From: Anaeroglomus sp964550565
GTDB taxonomy: Bacteria > Planctomycetota > Phycisphaerae > Sedimentisphaerales > Anaerohalosphaeraceae
Assembly: GCA_964550565.1 (NCBI GenBank)
Contig: CAZKAI010000026.1
Location: 1 to 43,071 of the forward strand
Direction of reading: 5' to 3'
DNA: 43,071 bases
Every line of letters begins with the position of its first letter. Position 1 is the first letter of the stretch. Positions 16,392 to 25,167 of the stretch are shown here, piece by piece. Under the pieces are notes generated by a model that was given only the letters and a program-made list of their open reading frames with translations, made no database searches and was not told where the DNA came from. Both the position numbers and the translations under genes were made by a program.

Positions 16392-17702
16392 TCAAACCAT
16401 TTCGTCGTCCACGAGCATAAATTTCAATTGTGCCTCGGCGGCGACTTCATCGCCGACCATAGCTATACAGTTACATTTAGCTGCCCGGCTCCGGATTTTA
16501 TCCGCTTCTGCCATGAGAATAAGCTGGTCGCCCGGAACAACGGAACGACGAATCTTGACCTGATCGATGGTCAGCAGCACGGCCAGTTTACCGGTATTTT
16601 CCAGTTTCTGCGAAAACAGCAGCCCGGAGACCTGCGCCAGCGCCTCAACAATCAGCACACCGGGCATGACGGGCGTTCCCGGAAAATGCCCCTGGAAAAA
16701 CTGTTCATTGATGGTTACATTTTTGATTCCCTTAATGCGGTGATCGCCCTCTATCTCAATCACCTTGTCCACCAGCAGAAACGGGTAGCGATGCGGCAGA
16801 ATTTTCTGAATACGTCGGATATCCAGCAGGGGCCGGTCACCCTGGATTGTTTTTTTTTCCCTTTTACGGGCCTGTTCGACGATTTTCTGCACCAGCTTCT
16901 GGTTGAGATTATGGCCGGTCTTATAGGCTACAATACGTCCCAGAATCGGTCGGCCGGCCAGCTTGAGATCGCCAATTAAATCCACGACCTTGTGCCGGAC
17001 GCATTCATTGTCGAATCGATAGCTGTTTTTAATGGGGCCGTCGGAGCTGATGACCAAAATATCCTTGGGACCCAGGTGAGCGCCAATTCCCATCGCCTGC
17101 ATCTGACGGGCTTCCGCCTCCAGAACAAAGGTGCGGGCCGGGGCCAGGTGCTGCTTAAAATGCATCTCCGACAGTTCACACGAATAGACCTGCCGCCCAA
17201 TCCCGGTGAACTGGGTATAATCCAGGTCATAGGTGATACTCAGACTCTGGCCGCCGTTGGGCAGGGCATAAATCGACTTATCGCCTTCGGTAATACAAAT
17301 GGAATCGGTGATCACAATATCCCGGCGTGAGGCGGACTGTTCTACGATTCCGCATTTGAAAATGGCCTCAAAATAATTCTCGGAACTGCCATCCAGACCG
17401 GGCAGTTCAGGGCCGTCAATCTCAATGACCATATTATCAATGCCCAGTGCATGAATTGCCGCCAGGCAATGTTCGGGGGTTTCCACGTAGGCATCGCCAT
17501 TTTGCAAGGCACTGCGCCGGTCGCGCTGCGAAATATATTCCGGCAGCACCGGAATTTCCACCGGTGTATCCAGATCCGTGCGGACAAAGACAATCCCCTT
17601 GTCGGCCTCGGCAGGTTTGAACATCACCTTTGCCTCTTTGCCGCCAAAAAGTCCTTTGCCGGACAATTTACATTCCGACTTGATTGTTTTTTGCTGACTC
17701 AA
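16392..17702 (-). CDS. lpxC-fabZ: Bifunctional LpxC-FabZ fusion
   Basis: The N-terminal ~285 residues are UDP-3-O-acyl-GlcNAc deacetylase LpxC, the committed step of lipid A synthesis. Zinc and catalytic residues appear in TPEHCLAAIHALGIDN, VRHKVVDLIGDL and GHNLNQKLV. The C-terminal ~145 residues are 3-hydroxyacyl-ACP dehydratase FabZ with LPHRYPFLLVDKV, the catalytic His of GHFPGTPVMPGV and the Glu of LIVEALAQ. Such fusions are known in Bacteroidota and Planctomycetota. The start is a TTG at 17702, placed 35 nt inside the end of lpxD with a GTGGA site upstream; no in-frame ATG precedes the conserved N-terminus, so translation is probably coupled to lpxD. Confidence 0.95.
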   Translation of the reverse strand: MSQQKTIKSECKLSGKGLFGGKEAKVMFKPAEADKGIVFVRTDLDTPVEIPVLPEYISQRDRRSALQNGDAYVETPEHCLAAIHALGIDNMVIEIDGPELPGLDGSSENYFEAIFKCGIVEQSASRRDIVITDSICITEGDKSIYALPNGGQSLSITYDLDYTQFTGIGRQVYSCELSEMHFKQHLAPARTFVLEAEARQMQAMGIGAHLGPKDILVISSDGPIKNSYRFDNECVRHKVVDLIGDLKLAGRPILGRIVAYKTGHNLNQKLVQKIVEQARKREKKTIQGDRPLLDIRRIQKILPHRYPFLLVDKVIEIEGDHRIKGIKNVTINEQFFQGHFPGTPVMPGVLIVEALAQVSGLLFSQKLENTGKLAVLLTIDQVKIRRSVVPGDQLILMAEADKIRSRAAKCNCIAMVGDEVAAEAQLKFMLVDDEMV

Positions 17703-18726
17703 GCTGTTCCACTCGTTTTGACAGTTTTTTTAGTTCCCTGGCCATGTCGGGCAGATCTTTGAAGACGCTCATACACCGCATCTGCAGGCGCCAGTCAATC
17801 GCCGGGACGCCCCATAGCTTTTGGCCCGGCTCGCAATCGCTGACAATCACGGCCTGTGCCCCGGCAATCGTTCCGCTGCCGACAGTCACATTGTCCGACA
17901 CACCCGAACGTCCACCCATCACGACGCCGTCGCCAAGGCGGGCACTGCCGGCAATTCCGACCTGCCCGGTCACCAGGCACGCCCGGCCAAGGGTCACATT
18001 ATGCGCGATTTGGACCAAATTATCAATCTTGCTCCCGGCGCCAATGACGGTATTGCCGAATTTTGCGCGGTCAATGCAGGTATTGGACCCGATATCCACA
18101 CCATCTTCGATAATTACACCGCCATTATGCGGAATTAACTGATGTCGCCCATCAATAAATGAATATCCAAAACCCACTGAACCGATGGTAGTATTGGATT
18201 TAATCACACAAGAATTGCCTATTTTACAGTTATGATAGACTGTGACATTGGCATCCAGCCGCGTATTGGCACCAAGGGTTGAATTTTCACCAATGGAGCA
18301 ATTCGGGCCTATGGTTGTTCCCGGTCCGATTTTTACAGAATGGCCGATGTAGGCCCCCGGCCCGATTGAGGCTGTTGGGTCAATGACCGCCGTCGTCTCA
18401 ATCACCGCCCGCGGATGAATTCCCTGCTGAGGGGTTAATTTGGGGGCAAAAAGAGTCATCACAGTAATCAGCGATTTGTTGATATTAGCGACAACCAATT
18501 GCGGCATCGTACAATCCGGCAGCTCTTTTTCAACCAATACCGCCGCTGCTCGCGATGTTGATAATTTGCTGATATGTTTAGCAGAGCTGAGAAAACAGAC
18601 CTCGCCCGGCCCGGCATCCTGAATCGTATTTACCCCGGTAATAGACAAAGAACCATTGCCTATCAATTGGGCATTGAGACGACCCGCCAGATCAGACAGC
18701 AACACTTTGGATTCGGCACAATTCAT
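17668..18726 (-). CDS. lpxD: UDP-3-O-acylglucosamine N-acyltransferase LpxD
   Basis: LpxD adds the N-linked hydroxyacyl chain in the third step of lipid A synthesis. The 352 residues show an N-terminal uridine-binding domain (GDLSI-like strands, VCFLSSAKH), a long left-handed beta-helix (PTASIGPGAYIGHSVKIGPG), and QIAHNVTLGRACLVTGQVGI carrying the catalytic His. The C-terminus ends in a helix (ELKKLSKRVEQLE). Length is normal. It follows ompH by 9 nt and overlaps lpxC-fabZ by 35 nt. Confidence 0.95.
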   Translation of the reverse strand: MNCAESKVLLSDLAGRLNAQLIGNGSLSITGVNTIQDAGPGEVCFLSSAKHISKLSTSRAAAVLVEKELPDCTMPQLVVANINKSLITVMTLFAPKLTPQQGIHPRAVIETTAVIDPTASIGPGAYIGHSVKIGPGTTIGPNCSIGENSTLGANTRLDANVTVYHNCKIGNSCVIKSNTTIGSVGFGYSFIDGRHQLIPHNGGVIIEDGVDIGSNTCIDRAKFGNTVIGAGSKIDNLVQIAHNVTLGRACLVTGQVGIAGSARLGDGVVMGGRSGVSDNVTVGSGTIAGAQAVIVSDCEPGQKLWGVPAIDWRLQMRCMSVFKDLPDMARELKKLSKRVEQLESAKNNQVGM

Positions 18727-18735
18727 AATAACAGC

Positions 18736-19329
18736 TTATTTCGAGGCATCGAGGGCCGACATCACTTCCTCAGTGATATCCACCTGGTCGCCGCAATAAA
18801 GGACTTTCTTGGTACGGATACTCAGCATGAAATCACGCAGACTGGGAGAAGGCAAATCCAGCTGCTCCTGAGCCAGAACAATGTCCAAACCTTTTTTCTG
18901 GGCGATTTCCTGGATAAACGTCAGCATCTGGGTATAAAGGCTTTCAGTCCATTGCTGCATTTCCATATTGACCTTTTCCTGATAGAACTTATCTTTGGCT
19001 TCGAGGAGACCTTTTTTATCAAGAAAATCCTTCATGGCATCGACATAATCTTTGGAGCCGGCTTTGAGCACATCCATGCTGGCCTGCAGGGCTTCGAGAG
19101 CCTTTTTGTCCTTCTGAAATTCGGCCTTCATGACCGTTTCTTCGGCCGTCATTTTTTCCTGCCAGGCTTTGTGTTTTTTGCTGTTTTGCAGGACTTTGGT
19201 CACATCCACCACAGCAATCCTGGCCGGAGCAATTTGTTTTTCGCCGGCAGCCACGCCCTGACGATATCCAAACGAAAGACACAGAACGACAACAATAGCA
19301 CCCGCCAGCAGCATTTTACTGAGTTTCAT
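18736..19329 (-). CDS. OmpH/Skp-family periplasmic chaperone
   Basis: It is predicted to hold unfolded outer-membrane proteins on their way to BamA. ATG at 19329 gives 197 residues with a signal peptide (MKLSKMLLAGAIVVVLCLSF) and AAAGGA 8 nt upstream; the longer frame from 19386 adds 19 residues before the signal and is unlikely. IAVVDVTKVLQNSKKHKAWQ is the typical mature start. A long charged coiled coil follows (FQKDKKALEALQASMDVLKA). Position between bamA and lpxD is the classical skp location. Confidence 0.88.
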   Translation of the reverse strand: MKLSKMLLAGAIVVVLCLSFGYRQGVAAGEKQIAPARIAVVDVTKVLQNSKKHKAWQEKMTAEETVMKAEFQKDKKALEALQASMDVLKAGSKDYVDAMKDFLDKKGLLEAKDKFYQEKVNMEMQQWTESLYTQMLTFIQEIAQKKGLDIVLAQEQLDLPSPSLRDFMLSIRTKKVLYCGDQVDITEEVMSALDASK

Positions 19330-19403
19330 ATCAGCAATCCTTTCTTGTGTATTTTTCTGAGATATCAACTTACCCAACCAATCCAATCGGAGGGTGTTTA
19401 TGA

Positions 19404-21725
19404 TTAGAAAAGCGCGCCAACCGAAAAGCTGAATATCTGGGTTTCATCTTCGCTTTCCTTGGTAATCGGCGTGGCCACTTCAAACCGCATCGGGACAGGG
19501 CCAAACCATTGCGGAATCTGAATCTGGATGCCGGTGCCAATCGAGGTACGAGGGCACCCTTCTTCAATCAGCGCCGCATCGGTGAAAAACAGCCACGAGA
19601 ACACCTCACTGCCCAGCGGAACCGCCACTTCGGCACTGCCGTTGATAATCCAGTCACTGCCGATGGGGTCGTCGTTGGCGGCCCGGGGGCTGACCCCGCG
19701 ATAATCAAAACCGCGAATGGTACTGGTGCCGCCGGCGTAGAATTTTTCGAACAGCGGGGCGTCGCCCACGATGGTGCCGCCGCGAATTTTGGTTTCCAGC
19801 ACGGTCTTCTGTTCCGACAGGTCTTCATACAGGGTATGATACCAGCGCTGGGTGCCGCTCATAATGCCGAAATTATGATCCAGCGTCACCTGCTCATAAC
19901 CGAAATCAAAATTATATCCCTTCGTCGGGCGGAACCGGCTATCAGTCGTATTCCTGCCAACATACAATCGCGTTCCAAACAGCGCGTTATTGCCCTTGAC
20001 GTCCAGGACTTCTTTGGGGGCATCCGGCTCCAGGTCTGTCACGTCCACGTTTTCCAGACGGAATGACACACCGCGGCGCCAGTCGTCACTATAGCGTTTT
20101 TCAAAACCCAGTCGTCCGCCGAGGCGATCTTCCGTGTAGGATTCCCACTCGCGTTCAAAACCCATCCCGGCGACTTCCATCGATACGGGCTTATCATACA
20201 AATAAGGCTCCGTAAAACTGATCATATAGCTGCTCTGTTCAGTACCCGGATTCAGTGATACACGAAACCGCTGACCTGCACCGCGGAAAGCCTTGCCGGT
20301 AATCAGTTCGTTCCAGTTTTCCGGCCAGTCGGCAATATCATAATTGCGCTGGTCGTAGGCAATCTGGCCGATGACGCCGCTGTCGCTGCCGACCCCGGCC
20401 CCCAGGATAATCGAACCGGTTTGCCCCTCAGAGATGGTCACCAGGGCATCCTTGCGGTTGGGATCATCCGTGGACATCGCGGTAATGGTGGCGGATTCGG
20501 AATAGATCGTGCCCTTGAGCGTTTTTTCGAGCTCCCCTTCTCCGTTGCCTCGAGCAGTGTCGGCATTATACCAGGTACCCGGCGTAAATTTCTCTTCATC
20601 CAGAACCCGGCGAACGACATTGTCATGAGTGATGGAATTACCGGTAATGGCAACCTGGCCGATGCGGAAGCAGCCGCCTTCAGTAATATTATGCTCCACC
20701 CGGACCCGGGCCCCATCCAGAAAAGTCCTCTTCAAATCGACCTGGACATCCACGAATCCCTGTTCCTGGTATTTGCTGCGGATTTTTTTGGCATCGAAAT
20801 CCGCCCGGTCATCGCTGTACGGGCCGTTTTCAATCAGTTTCATTTGTTCCCGAAGACGAACCACATCGAAAAATTTATTGCCGTACATCAGGATGGATTC
20901 GACCGTATAAGCGGGGCCTTCAGTCAGATGAAACTCAAGATAAGCTTCGGATTTATCTTCACTGAAGAAAACTTTGGTTTCGACTTTGGCATCCAGATAA
21001 GAACGCTTCTGATACACTTCCTGCACCTTCAGGGCATCTTTCTGAACCTGGTCTTCATTATAATAGACCGACCAGAACAGGAATTTTTTGGTCTTGGTTT
21101 TAATCGCTCCGCCCAGTTCCTTGTCGCTCAGGACGCGGTTGTTTTTGAATTTAATTGTGGCAATTTTCGGTCTGTCGCCTTCGTCAATCGTATATTCCAC
21201 TCTGCCGATAATCAGGCCCGCTTCATCGAGGCTCACCGTTGCCCAGGCATAGCCTTTCTGAAGGTAGAGTTTTTTCATGGCATCCAGACCCGCCCGAGCC
21301 GCCAGAATATCCAGGTGGTCACCCAGCTTAAAGGACAATTCTTTGGTCAGCTTGGCATCGGATATCTTTTTGTTGCCGTTGAAAATCAGTTCACGGACCA
21401 ATTGCTTTTCCACTACCACATAGGTCAGCTCAATCTGGCCGTCAGCCTCCACGATGGTATAATAAGAGGATTCCACCCCTTCGAGTCTGGCAATGCGCGC
21501 GGCATCTTCGATGGCCGTCTGTTTGGAAAACAACTGCCCGGCCCGGGCCCGTATCGCCGAAAAAATCTGGGCCCGTGTCACGGTCGTCTGGCCGGTGATT
21601 TCGACCGAACGGATGAGTTTGGATTCTTCGCCCTCTGCAAAAGACAAGACAGAGAACGCCAACACCATTGCCGCTGCCAATGCCGGTACAGACCCCGTCC
21701 TGCGGTTCATATCCTTATGAATCAT
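19404..21725 (-). CDS. bamA: Outer-membrane protein assembly factor BamA
   Basis: BamA inserts beta-barrel proteins into the outer membrane. The 773 residues begin with a signal peptide (LAAAMVLAFSVLSFAEG), then about five POTRA repeats (IRSVEITGQTTVTRAQI, VRELIFNGNKKISDAKL, YTVESILMYGNKFFDV and FRIGQVAITGNSIT among them), then a 16-strand-type barrel. GGTSTIRGFDYRG carries the RGF motif of the lid loop, and the chain ends in an aromatic residue (FSFSVGALF), as expected for a barrel signal. AGGAG lies about 11 nt before the first ATG; a second ATG five codons later has its site too close. It follows dnaB by 14 nt. Confidence 0.95.
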   Translation of the reverse strand: MIHKDMNRRTGSVPALAAAMVLAFSVLSFAEGEESKLIRSVEITGQTTVTRAQIFSAIRARAGQLFSKQTAIEDAARIARLEGVESSYYTIVEADGQIELTYVVVEKQLVRELIFNGNKKISDAKLTKELSFKLGDHLDILAARAGLDAMKKLYLQKGYAWATVSLDEAGLIIGRVEYTIDEGDRPKIATIKFKNNRVLSDKELGGAIKTKTKKFLFWSVYYNEDQVQKDALKVQEVYQKRSYLDAKVETKVFFSEDKSEAYLEFHLTEGPAYTVESILMYGNKFFDVVRLREQMKLIENGPYSDDRADFDAKKIRSKYQEQGFVDVQVDLKRTFLDGARVRVEHNITEGGCFRIGQVAITGNSITHDNVVRRVLDEEKFTPGTWYNADTARGNGEGELEKTLKGTIYSESATITAMSTDDPNRKDALVTISEGQTGSIILGAGVGSDSGVIGQIAYDQRNYDIADWPENWNELITGKAFRGAGQRFRVSLNPGTEQSSYMISFTEPYLYDKPVSMEVAGMGFEREWESYTEDRLGGRLGFEKRYSDDWRRGVSFRLENVDVTDLEPDAPKEVLDVKGNNALFGTRLYVGRNTTDSRFRPTKGYNFDFGYEQVTLDHNFGIMSGTQRWYHTLYEDLSEQKTVLETKIRGGTIVGDAPLFEKFYAGGTSTIRGFDYRGVSPRAANDDPIGSDWIINGSAEVAVPLGSEVFSWLFFTDAALIEEGCPRTSIGTGIQIQIPQWFGPVPMRFEVATPITKESEDETQIFSFSVGALF

Positions 21726-21739
21726 CGTTTTGTCTGCTC

Positions 21740-23140
21740 CTAAAAAGGTTCGCTTACATGGGCCAGATTGTCAAACCGCGTATAGCGGCCGTCGAAATAC
21801 AATTTCACCGTCTCGGTCGGGCCGTTACGCTGCTTGGCCACAATGACTTCGGCGGTGTTGGTTTCTTCAAAATCTTCCTTCGTGCGATTGTAATAATCTT
21901 CACGATGCAGCAGTAAAATCACGTCGGCATCCTGCTCAATGCTGCCGCTTTCACGCAGGTCGCTCATGCGCGGACGGTGGTCTTCACGGCCTTCCGGGGA
22001 TCGGTTGAGCTGGCTGAGCACCACCACCGGCACTTCCAGTTCACGGGCCAGGGCCTTGAGATAGCGGGAAATGCCGCTGATTTCCTGCTGGCGGGATTCA
22101 ACCTGGCTGCCCATACTCATCAACTGCAGATAGTCGATAAAGACCGCCTGGATATCATGCTGACTTTTCAGACGCCGGCACTTGGCCCGCATCATCAGCG
22201 GCGTCAGGCCGGGTGTATCATCAATAAAAATCGGCTTTTCATACAGCTCGCCCCCGACCCGCGTCAATTCGGCGTGCTGTTCGGCGCTGACCATGCCCTT
22301 GCGAACCGCCTGTGAATCCACCTTGGCCCGGCTGCATAAAATGCGCTCGACAAGCTGCTGGCGGCCCATTTCCAGGGAGAAAACCACGACAGGGATGTTT
22401 TCGTCGGCCCCGATATGCTCGGCAATATTCAGCGCAAAGCTGGTTTTGCCCATGCTCGGGCGGCCGGCAACAATAATCATTTCCCCCGCATGCAGACCGC
22501 ACAATAAATTATTCAATTCGGTAAATCCCGTCGGCAGGCCCGTCACATGCGAGCCTTTGCGGGACTCAATGCTTTCAAAGGTTTCCGTCAGCAGATGCTT
22601 GATGGGGTACGCCGAGCCGGAAATCTTCTTTTCCGTTACGGCGAAAATCTGCTGTTCGGCCCGATCCAGTTTTTCGCCGACATCCCCCGCCTCATCGCAG
22701 GCCTGCCGCAGAATATCCTGGCTGACCCGGGCCAACTGCCGCAGCATCGCCTTTTCCTTGACGATGCGCGTGTAATATTCCACATTGGCGGCCGTGGGCA
22801 CCGACTCGGCCACGCGGACCAGGTAATCCACGCCGCCGGCCGCTTTCAGACGATCACGTTTGACCAGATCCGCCCGCAGCAGGACTAAATCAATCTTGCT
22901 GTTGGCTTCATACAGGGCAACAATGGATTCATACAACAGCCGATGTTCCGGCATCGAAAAAGCATCGCCGTCAAGCTGTTCCACCACCTGACCGATACAT
23001 TCCCGATCCAGAATCATCGACCCCAATACCGCCGCTTCTGCTTCGATGGAAGCCGGCAGGGCCTTGCCGTCCAGCGTGGTCGGCAGCGCCTGCGAAGCGT
23101 CGGAATCAGGCTTCCTGCTTGTTTTCCTCGACGGATTCAA
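21740..23140 (-). CDS. dnaB: Replicative DNA helicase DnaB
   Basis: DnaB is the hexameric 5'-3' helicase of the replication fork. The 466 residues have the N-terminal domain (SIEAEAAVLGSMILD), a Walker A motif GRPSMGKTSFALNIA, VFIDYLQLM as Walker B, and QLNRSPEGREDHRPRMSDLR near the C-terminal loops. No intein is present. The start is TTG at 23140, with AGGA 8 nt upstream, 35 nt inside the end of rplI; no in-frame ATG precedes the conserved domain. This arrangement suggests coupled translation. The likely loader is the DUF721/DciA protein encoded at 33.3 kb. Confidence 0.95.
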   Translation of the reverse strand: MNPSRKTSRKPDSDASQALPTTLDGKALPASIEAEAAVLGSMILDRECIGQVVEQLDGDAFSMPEHRLLYESIVALYEANSKIDLVLLRADLVKRDRLKAAGGVDYLVRVAESVPTAANVEYYTRIVKEKAMLRQLARVSQDILRQACDEAGDVGEKLDRAEQQIFAVTEKKISGSAYPIKHLLTETFESIESRKGSHVTGLPTGFTELNNLLCGLHAGEMIIVAGRPSMGKTSFALNIAEHIGADENIPVVVFSLEMGRQQLVERILCSRAKVDSQAVRKGMVSAEQHAELTRVGGELYEKPIFIDDTPGLTPLMMRAKCRRLKSQHDIQAVFIDYLQLMSMGSQVESRQQEISGISRYLKALARELEVPVVVLSQLNRSPEGREDHRPRMSDLRESGSIEQDADVILLLHREDYYNRTKEDFEETNTAEVIVAKQRNGPTETVKLYFDGRYTRFDNLAHVSEPF

Positions 23141-23603
23141 CGGCCTGTTCCTGCTGTTGCTCGGAGATTACGCGAACCTGGACTTGCGACTTCAGATCGG
23201 CTGCGATCTTCAGGGTCACGTCGTAGGTTCCCAGTTCCTTGATGTGCCCGCCGCTGAGGCGAACCATCGCATCTTTAACCTCAAAGCCTTGTGCACGCAG
23301 TTTCTCGGCGATATCGTGCTCGGTAACCGAACCAAACAGATGTCCCAGTTCGTTGGTCTTGGCAATGATTTCGACCACGGCGCCTTCGACGGCGGCGGCA
23401 GCCTTTTCCAACTGTTCACGCACCAGGCGGCGCTGTTCGGTACGACGGGACTTTTCTTCGGCCATCGCCTTGATCTTCGACTCCGACGGAACCACCGCTA
23501 ACCCCTGCGGAAGCAGATAGTTACGGGCATATCCATCCTTGACGGTTACAATGTCACCGTACCAGCCGAGACTTTCCACATCTTCACATAACAATACCTT
23601 CAT
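23106..23603 (-). CDS. rplI: 50S ribosomal protein L9
   Basis: The 165 residues begin MKVLLCEDVESLGWYGDIVT, followed by VKDGYARNYLLPQGLAV, the 23S-binding N-terminal domain of L9, then a long connecting helix and the C-terminal domain (GSVTEHDIAEKLRAQGFEV). A GGAGAG site lies before the ATG. A Glu/Gln-rich tail extends the protein beyond the usual ~150 residues; part of that tail is encoded by the bases that overlap dnaB. Confidence 0.95.
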   Translation of the reverse strand: MKVLLCEDVESLGWYGDIVTVKDGYARNYLLPQGLAVVPSESKIKAMAEEKSRRTEQRRLVREQLEKAAAAVEGAVVEIIAKTNELGHLFGSVTEHDIAEKLRAQGFEVKDAMVRLSGGHIKELGTYDVTLKIAADLKSQVQVRVISEQQQEQAVESVEENKQEA

Positions 23604-23759
23604 ATATTCTCTCCAGCTTCATCATTTCTTCAAATGAATTTTTTATTTTGAATCGCAAATCACACCACGTCAGGCTTGCCCTGCTCCCGCAGTCCCGGGC
23701 GGCGCATAGACTCCGCCTGTTGTTCAGGCATAACGCCTCGCACCCGGGCCCAGTGCAGT

Positions 23760-24023
23760 TTAGGCCGTAAACGGCAGCAGACCCATAAACCGGGCGCGCT
23801 TGATGGCCTGATTCACTTTCCGCTGACACCCGGCACAATTACCGCTGCGCTTGCGGGAAAAAATCTTGCCCCGGTTGGTTAGCAGCTTGGACAGTGTGTC
23901 AATATCCTTGTAATCGATAAATTTCTTTTTTTCCCGACAGAACCGGCACTGCGTCTGCTCACGAATGGTCATGGTCATTTTACGCTTGCGGTTCGAATTC
24001 TTGTTTGGAGCTGTTTTTTTCAT
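23760..24023 (-). CDS. rpsR: 30S ribosomal protein S18 (Cys-containing form)
   Basis: The 87 residues from ATG at 24023 (AGGA 6 nt upstream; a TTG two codons earlier is also in frame) contain the S18 core DIDTLSKLLTNRGKIFSRKR. Two Cys pairs, CRFC and CAGC, indicate the zinc-binding version of S18. It lies in the usual rpsF-ssb-rpsR-rplI order. The 156 nt to rplI hold no gene I can support. Confidence 0.95.
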   Translation of the reverse strand: MKKTAPNKNSNRKRKMTMTIREQTQCRFCREKKKFIDYKDIDTLSKLLTNRGKIFSRKRSGNCAGCQRKVNQAIKRARFMGLLPFTA

Positions 24024-24083
24024 ATCCAATCCTGTATAGTCACAAAACCTTAGCTTCTGATTTCTTTATCCATCAACTGTGTC

Positions 24084-24521
24084 TTAGAAAGGTATCTCAT
24101 CGTCACCTGCGGCGCCAAAGGGGGCCTCAAGGTCCGCCGGAGGAGCCTCGGGGGCCATCTCCTGCCCGCCGCCGGGGCCGCCGGCCCGCTTGCCGCCGCC
24201 GACAAACTCAAAATTTTCGACAAAAACCCGCAGCTTGGTGCGCTTGGCGCCGTCCTGGCCCTGCCAGGAATCAAATTTCAACCGGCCTTCCACGAAAATC
24301 GGCTCGCCTTTTTTGAAATACTTCTGGATCGTCTCGGCGCGCTTGCCGAACATCTGACAATCCACAAAGCAGGTATCTTCAGCCCAGGAGCCGTCCTGCT
24401 TTTTGAACTTGCGGGTGATCGCCAGGCCGAATTCCACCACCGCCGTCTGGCTGGGCAGGTACGACATCTGCGGATCCCGCGTCATATTGCCCATCAGCAG
24501 CACTTTATTCAAACTTGCCAT
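24084..24521 (-). CDS. ssb: Single-stranded DNA-binding protein
   Basis: SSB coats single-stranded DNA at the fork. The 145 residues have an OB fold (ASLNKVLLMGNMTRDPQ, VEFGLAITRKFK, FVDCQMFGKRAETIQKYFKK, EGRLKFDSW), a Gly/Pro/Ala-rich flexible linker and the acidic protein-interaction tip DDEIPF. Length is typical of short SSBs. About 145 nt without an evident gene separate it from rpsF. Confidence 0.95.
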   Translation of the reverse strand: MASLNKVLLMGNMTRDPQMSYLPSQTAVVEFGLAITRKFKKQDGSWAEDTCFVDCQMFGKRAETIQKYFKKGEPIFVEGRLKFDSWQGQDGAKRTKLRVFVENFEFVGGGKRAGGPGGGQEMAPEAPPADLEAPFGAAGDDEIPF

Positions 24522-24665
24522 AATCTACACCATTCCGAAAAAGGGTTCTTCACCGGCTGCACGCCAACGATCCATGTTCATGTGTCTTCGCCAATGCAGC
24601 TTTTGCCGCGGCTGCATCCTGCCGGCTGCCGAAATCTGCAAACGGCCGGCGAATACCGCTGCGTC

Positions 24666-25082
24666 TTACTCAACGATTTCCTGTGCCGGGGCCTCTTCAG
24701 CCACCTCTTCTGCAGGCTGCACAGCCGCTTCACTGTCCACATGACCGAGCATCGCAGGGGTGGGCTTGTCCATATCGTTCTGAGTCATCCGGTCGGTCCG
24801 AACCACCAGGACCCGCAGAATCTCTTCAGACAACTGCACATCGCGTTCCATCGGACGAATCTTGGATGAACCGCATTCAAAATAAGCCAGGATGTAAGTC
24901 CCGCGGCTTTTACCGGAGATTTCATACGCCAGCTTGCGTTCGTCCCATTTGCGGACGGAAATCACGCGCGCTTCGGCGCGATCCAGAACCTTCTGAATGA
25001 CTTCCATCACATGGTCCCATTGCGATGCGGCCAGGGCCGAATCGACCAGGAACAGCGCTTCATAAACTCGTTTTGTTTCCAA
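24666..25082 (-). CDS. rpsF: 30S ribosomal protein S6 (TTG start)
   Basis: The S6 fold is seen in TKRVYEALFLVDSALA, VISVRKWDERKLAYEISGKS, RGTYILAYFECG and LRVLVVRTD. The preferred start is TTG at 25082: GGAGG lies 8 nt upstream and the conserved domain starts at once. An ATG at 25139 is in frame but has no ribosome binding site and adds 19 unrelated residues. The Glu/Ala-rich C-terminal tail (residues ~105-138) is longer than in E. coli mature S6. Confidence 0.9.
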   Translation of the reverse strand: METKRVYEALFLVDSALAASQWDHVMEVIQKVLDRAEARVISVRKWDERKLAYEISGKSRGTYILAYFECGSSKIRPMERDVQLSEEILRVLVVRTDRMTQNDMDKPTPAMLGHVDSEAAVQPAEEVAEEAPAQEIVE

Positions 25083-25167
25083 ACTTGATACCTCCAAAAG
25101 ACTAACAGAATGATTGATTCTTGTTTCGTTTTTTTTCATTTACCGCCGGGGCTGATTTCGACCCGGT

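Noticed and set aside
18574..19407. Plus-strand open frame of 277 residues opposite lpxD/ompH
   Set aside because: It crosses two real genes and has no recognisable domain or ribosome site.
20421..21743. Plus-strand open frame of 440 residues opposite bamA
   Set aside because: It is a shadow of the GC-biased third positions of bamA; the minus strand shows POTRA repeats and the RGF motif.
22400..22520. Intein in dnaB
   Set aside because: The Walker A region reads through normally and the protein has the usual length.
23584..23838. Small minus-strand frame between rpsR and rplI
   Set aside because: It overlaps both ribosomal protein genes, has no ribosome site and an odd Cys-rich composition typical of a chance frame.
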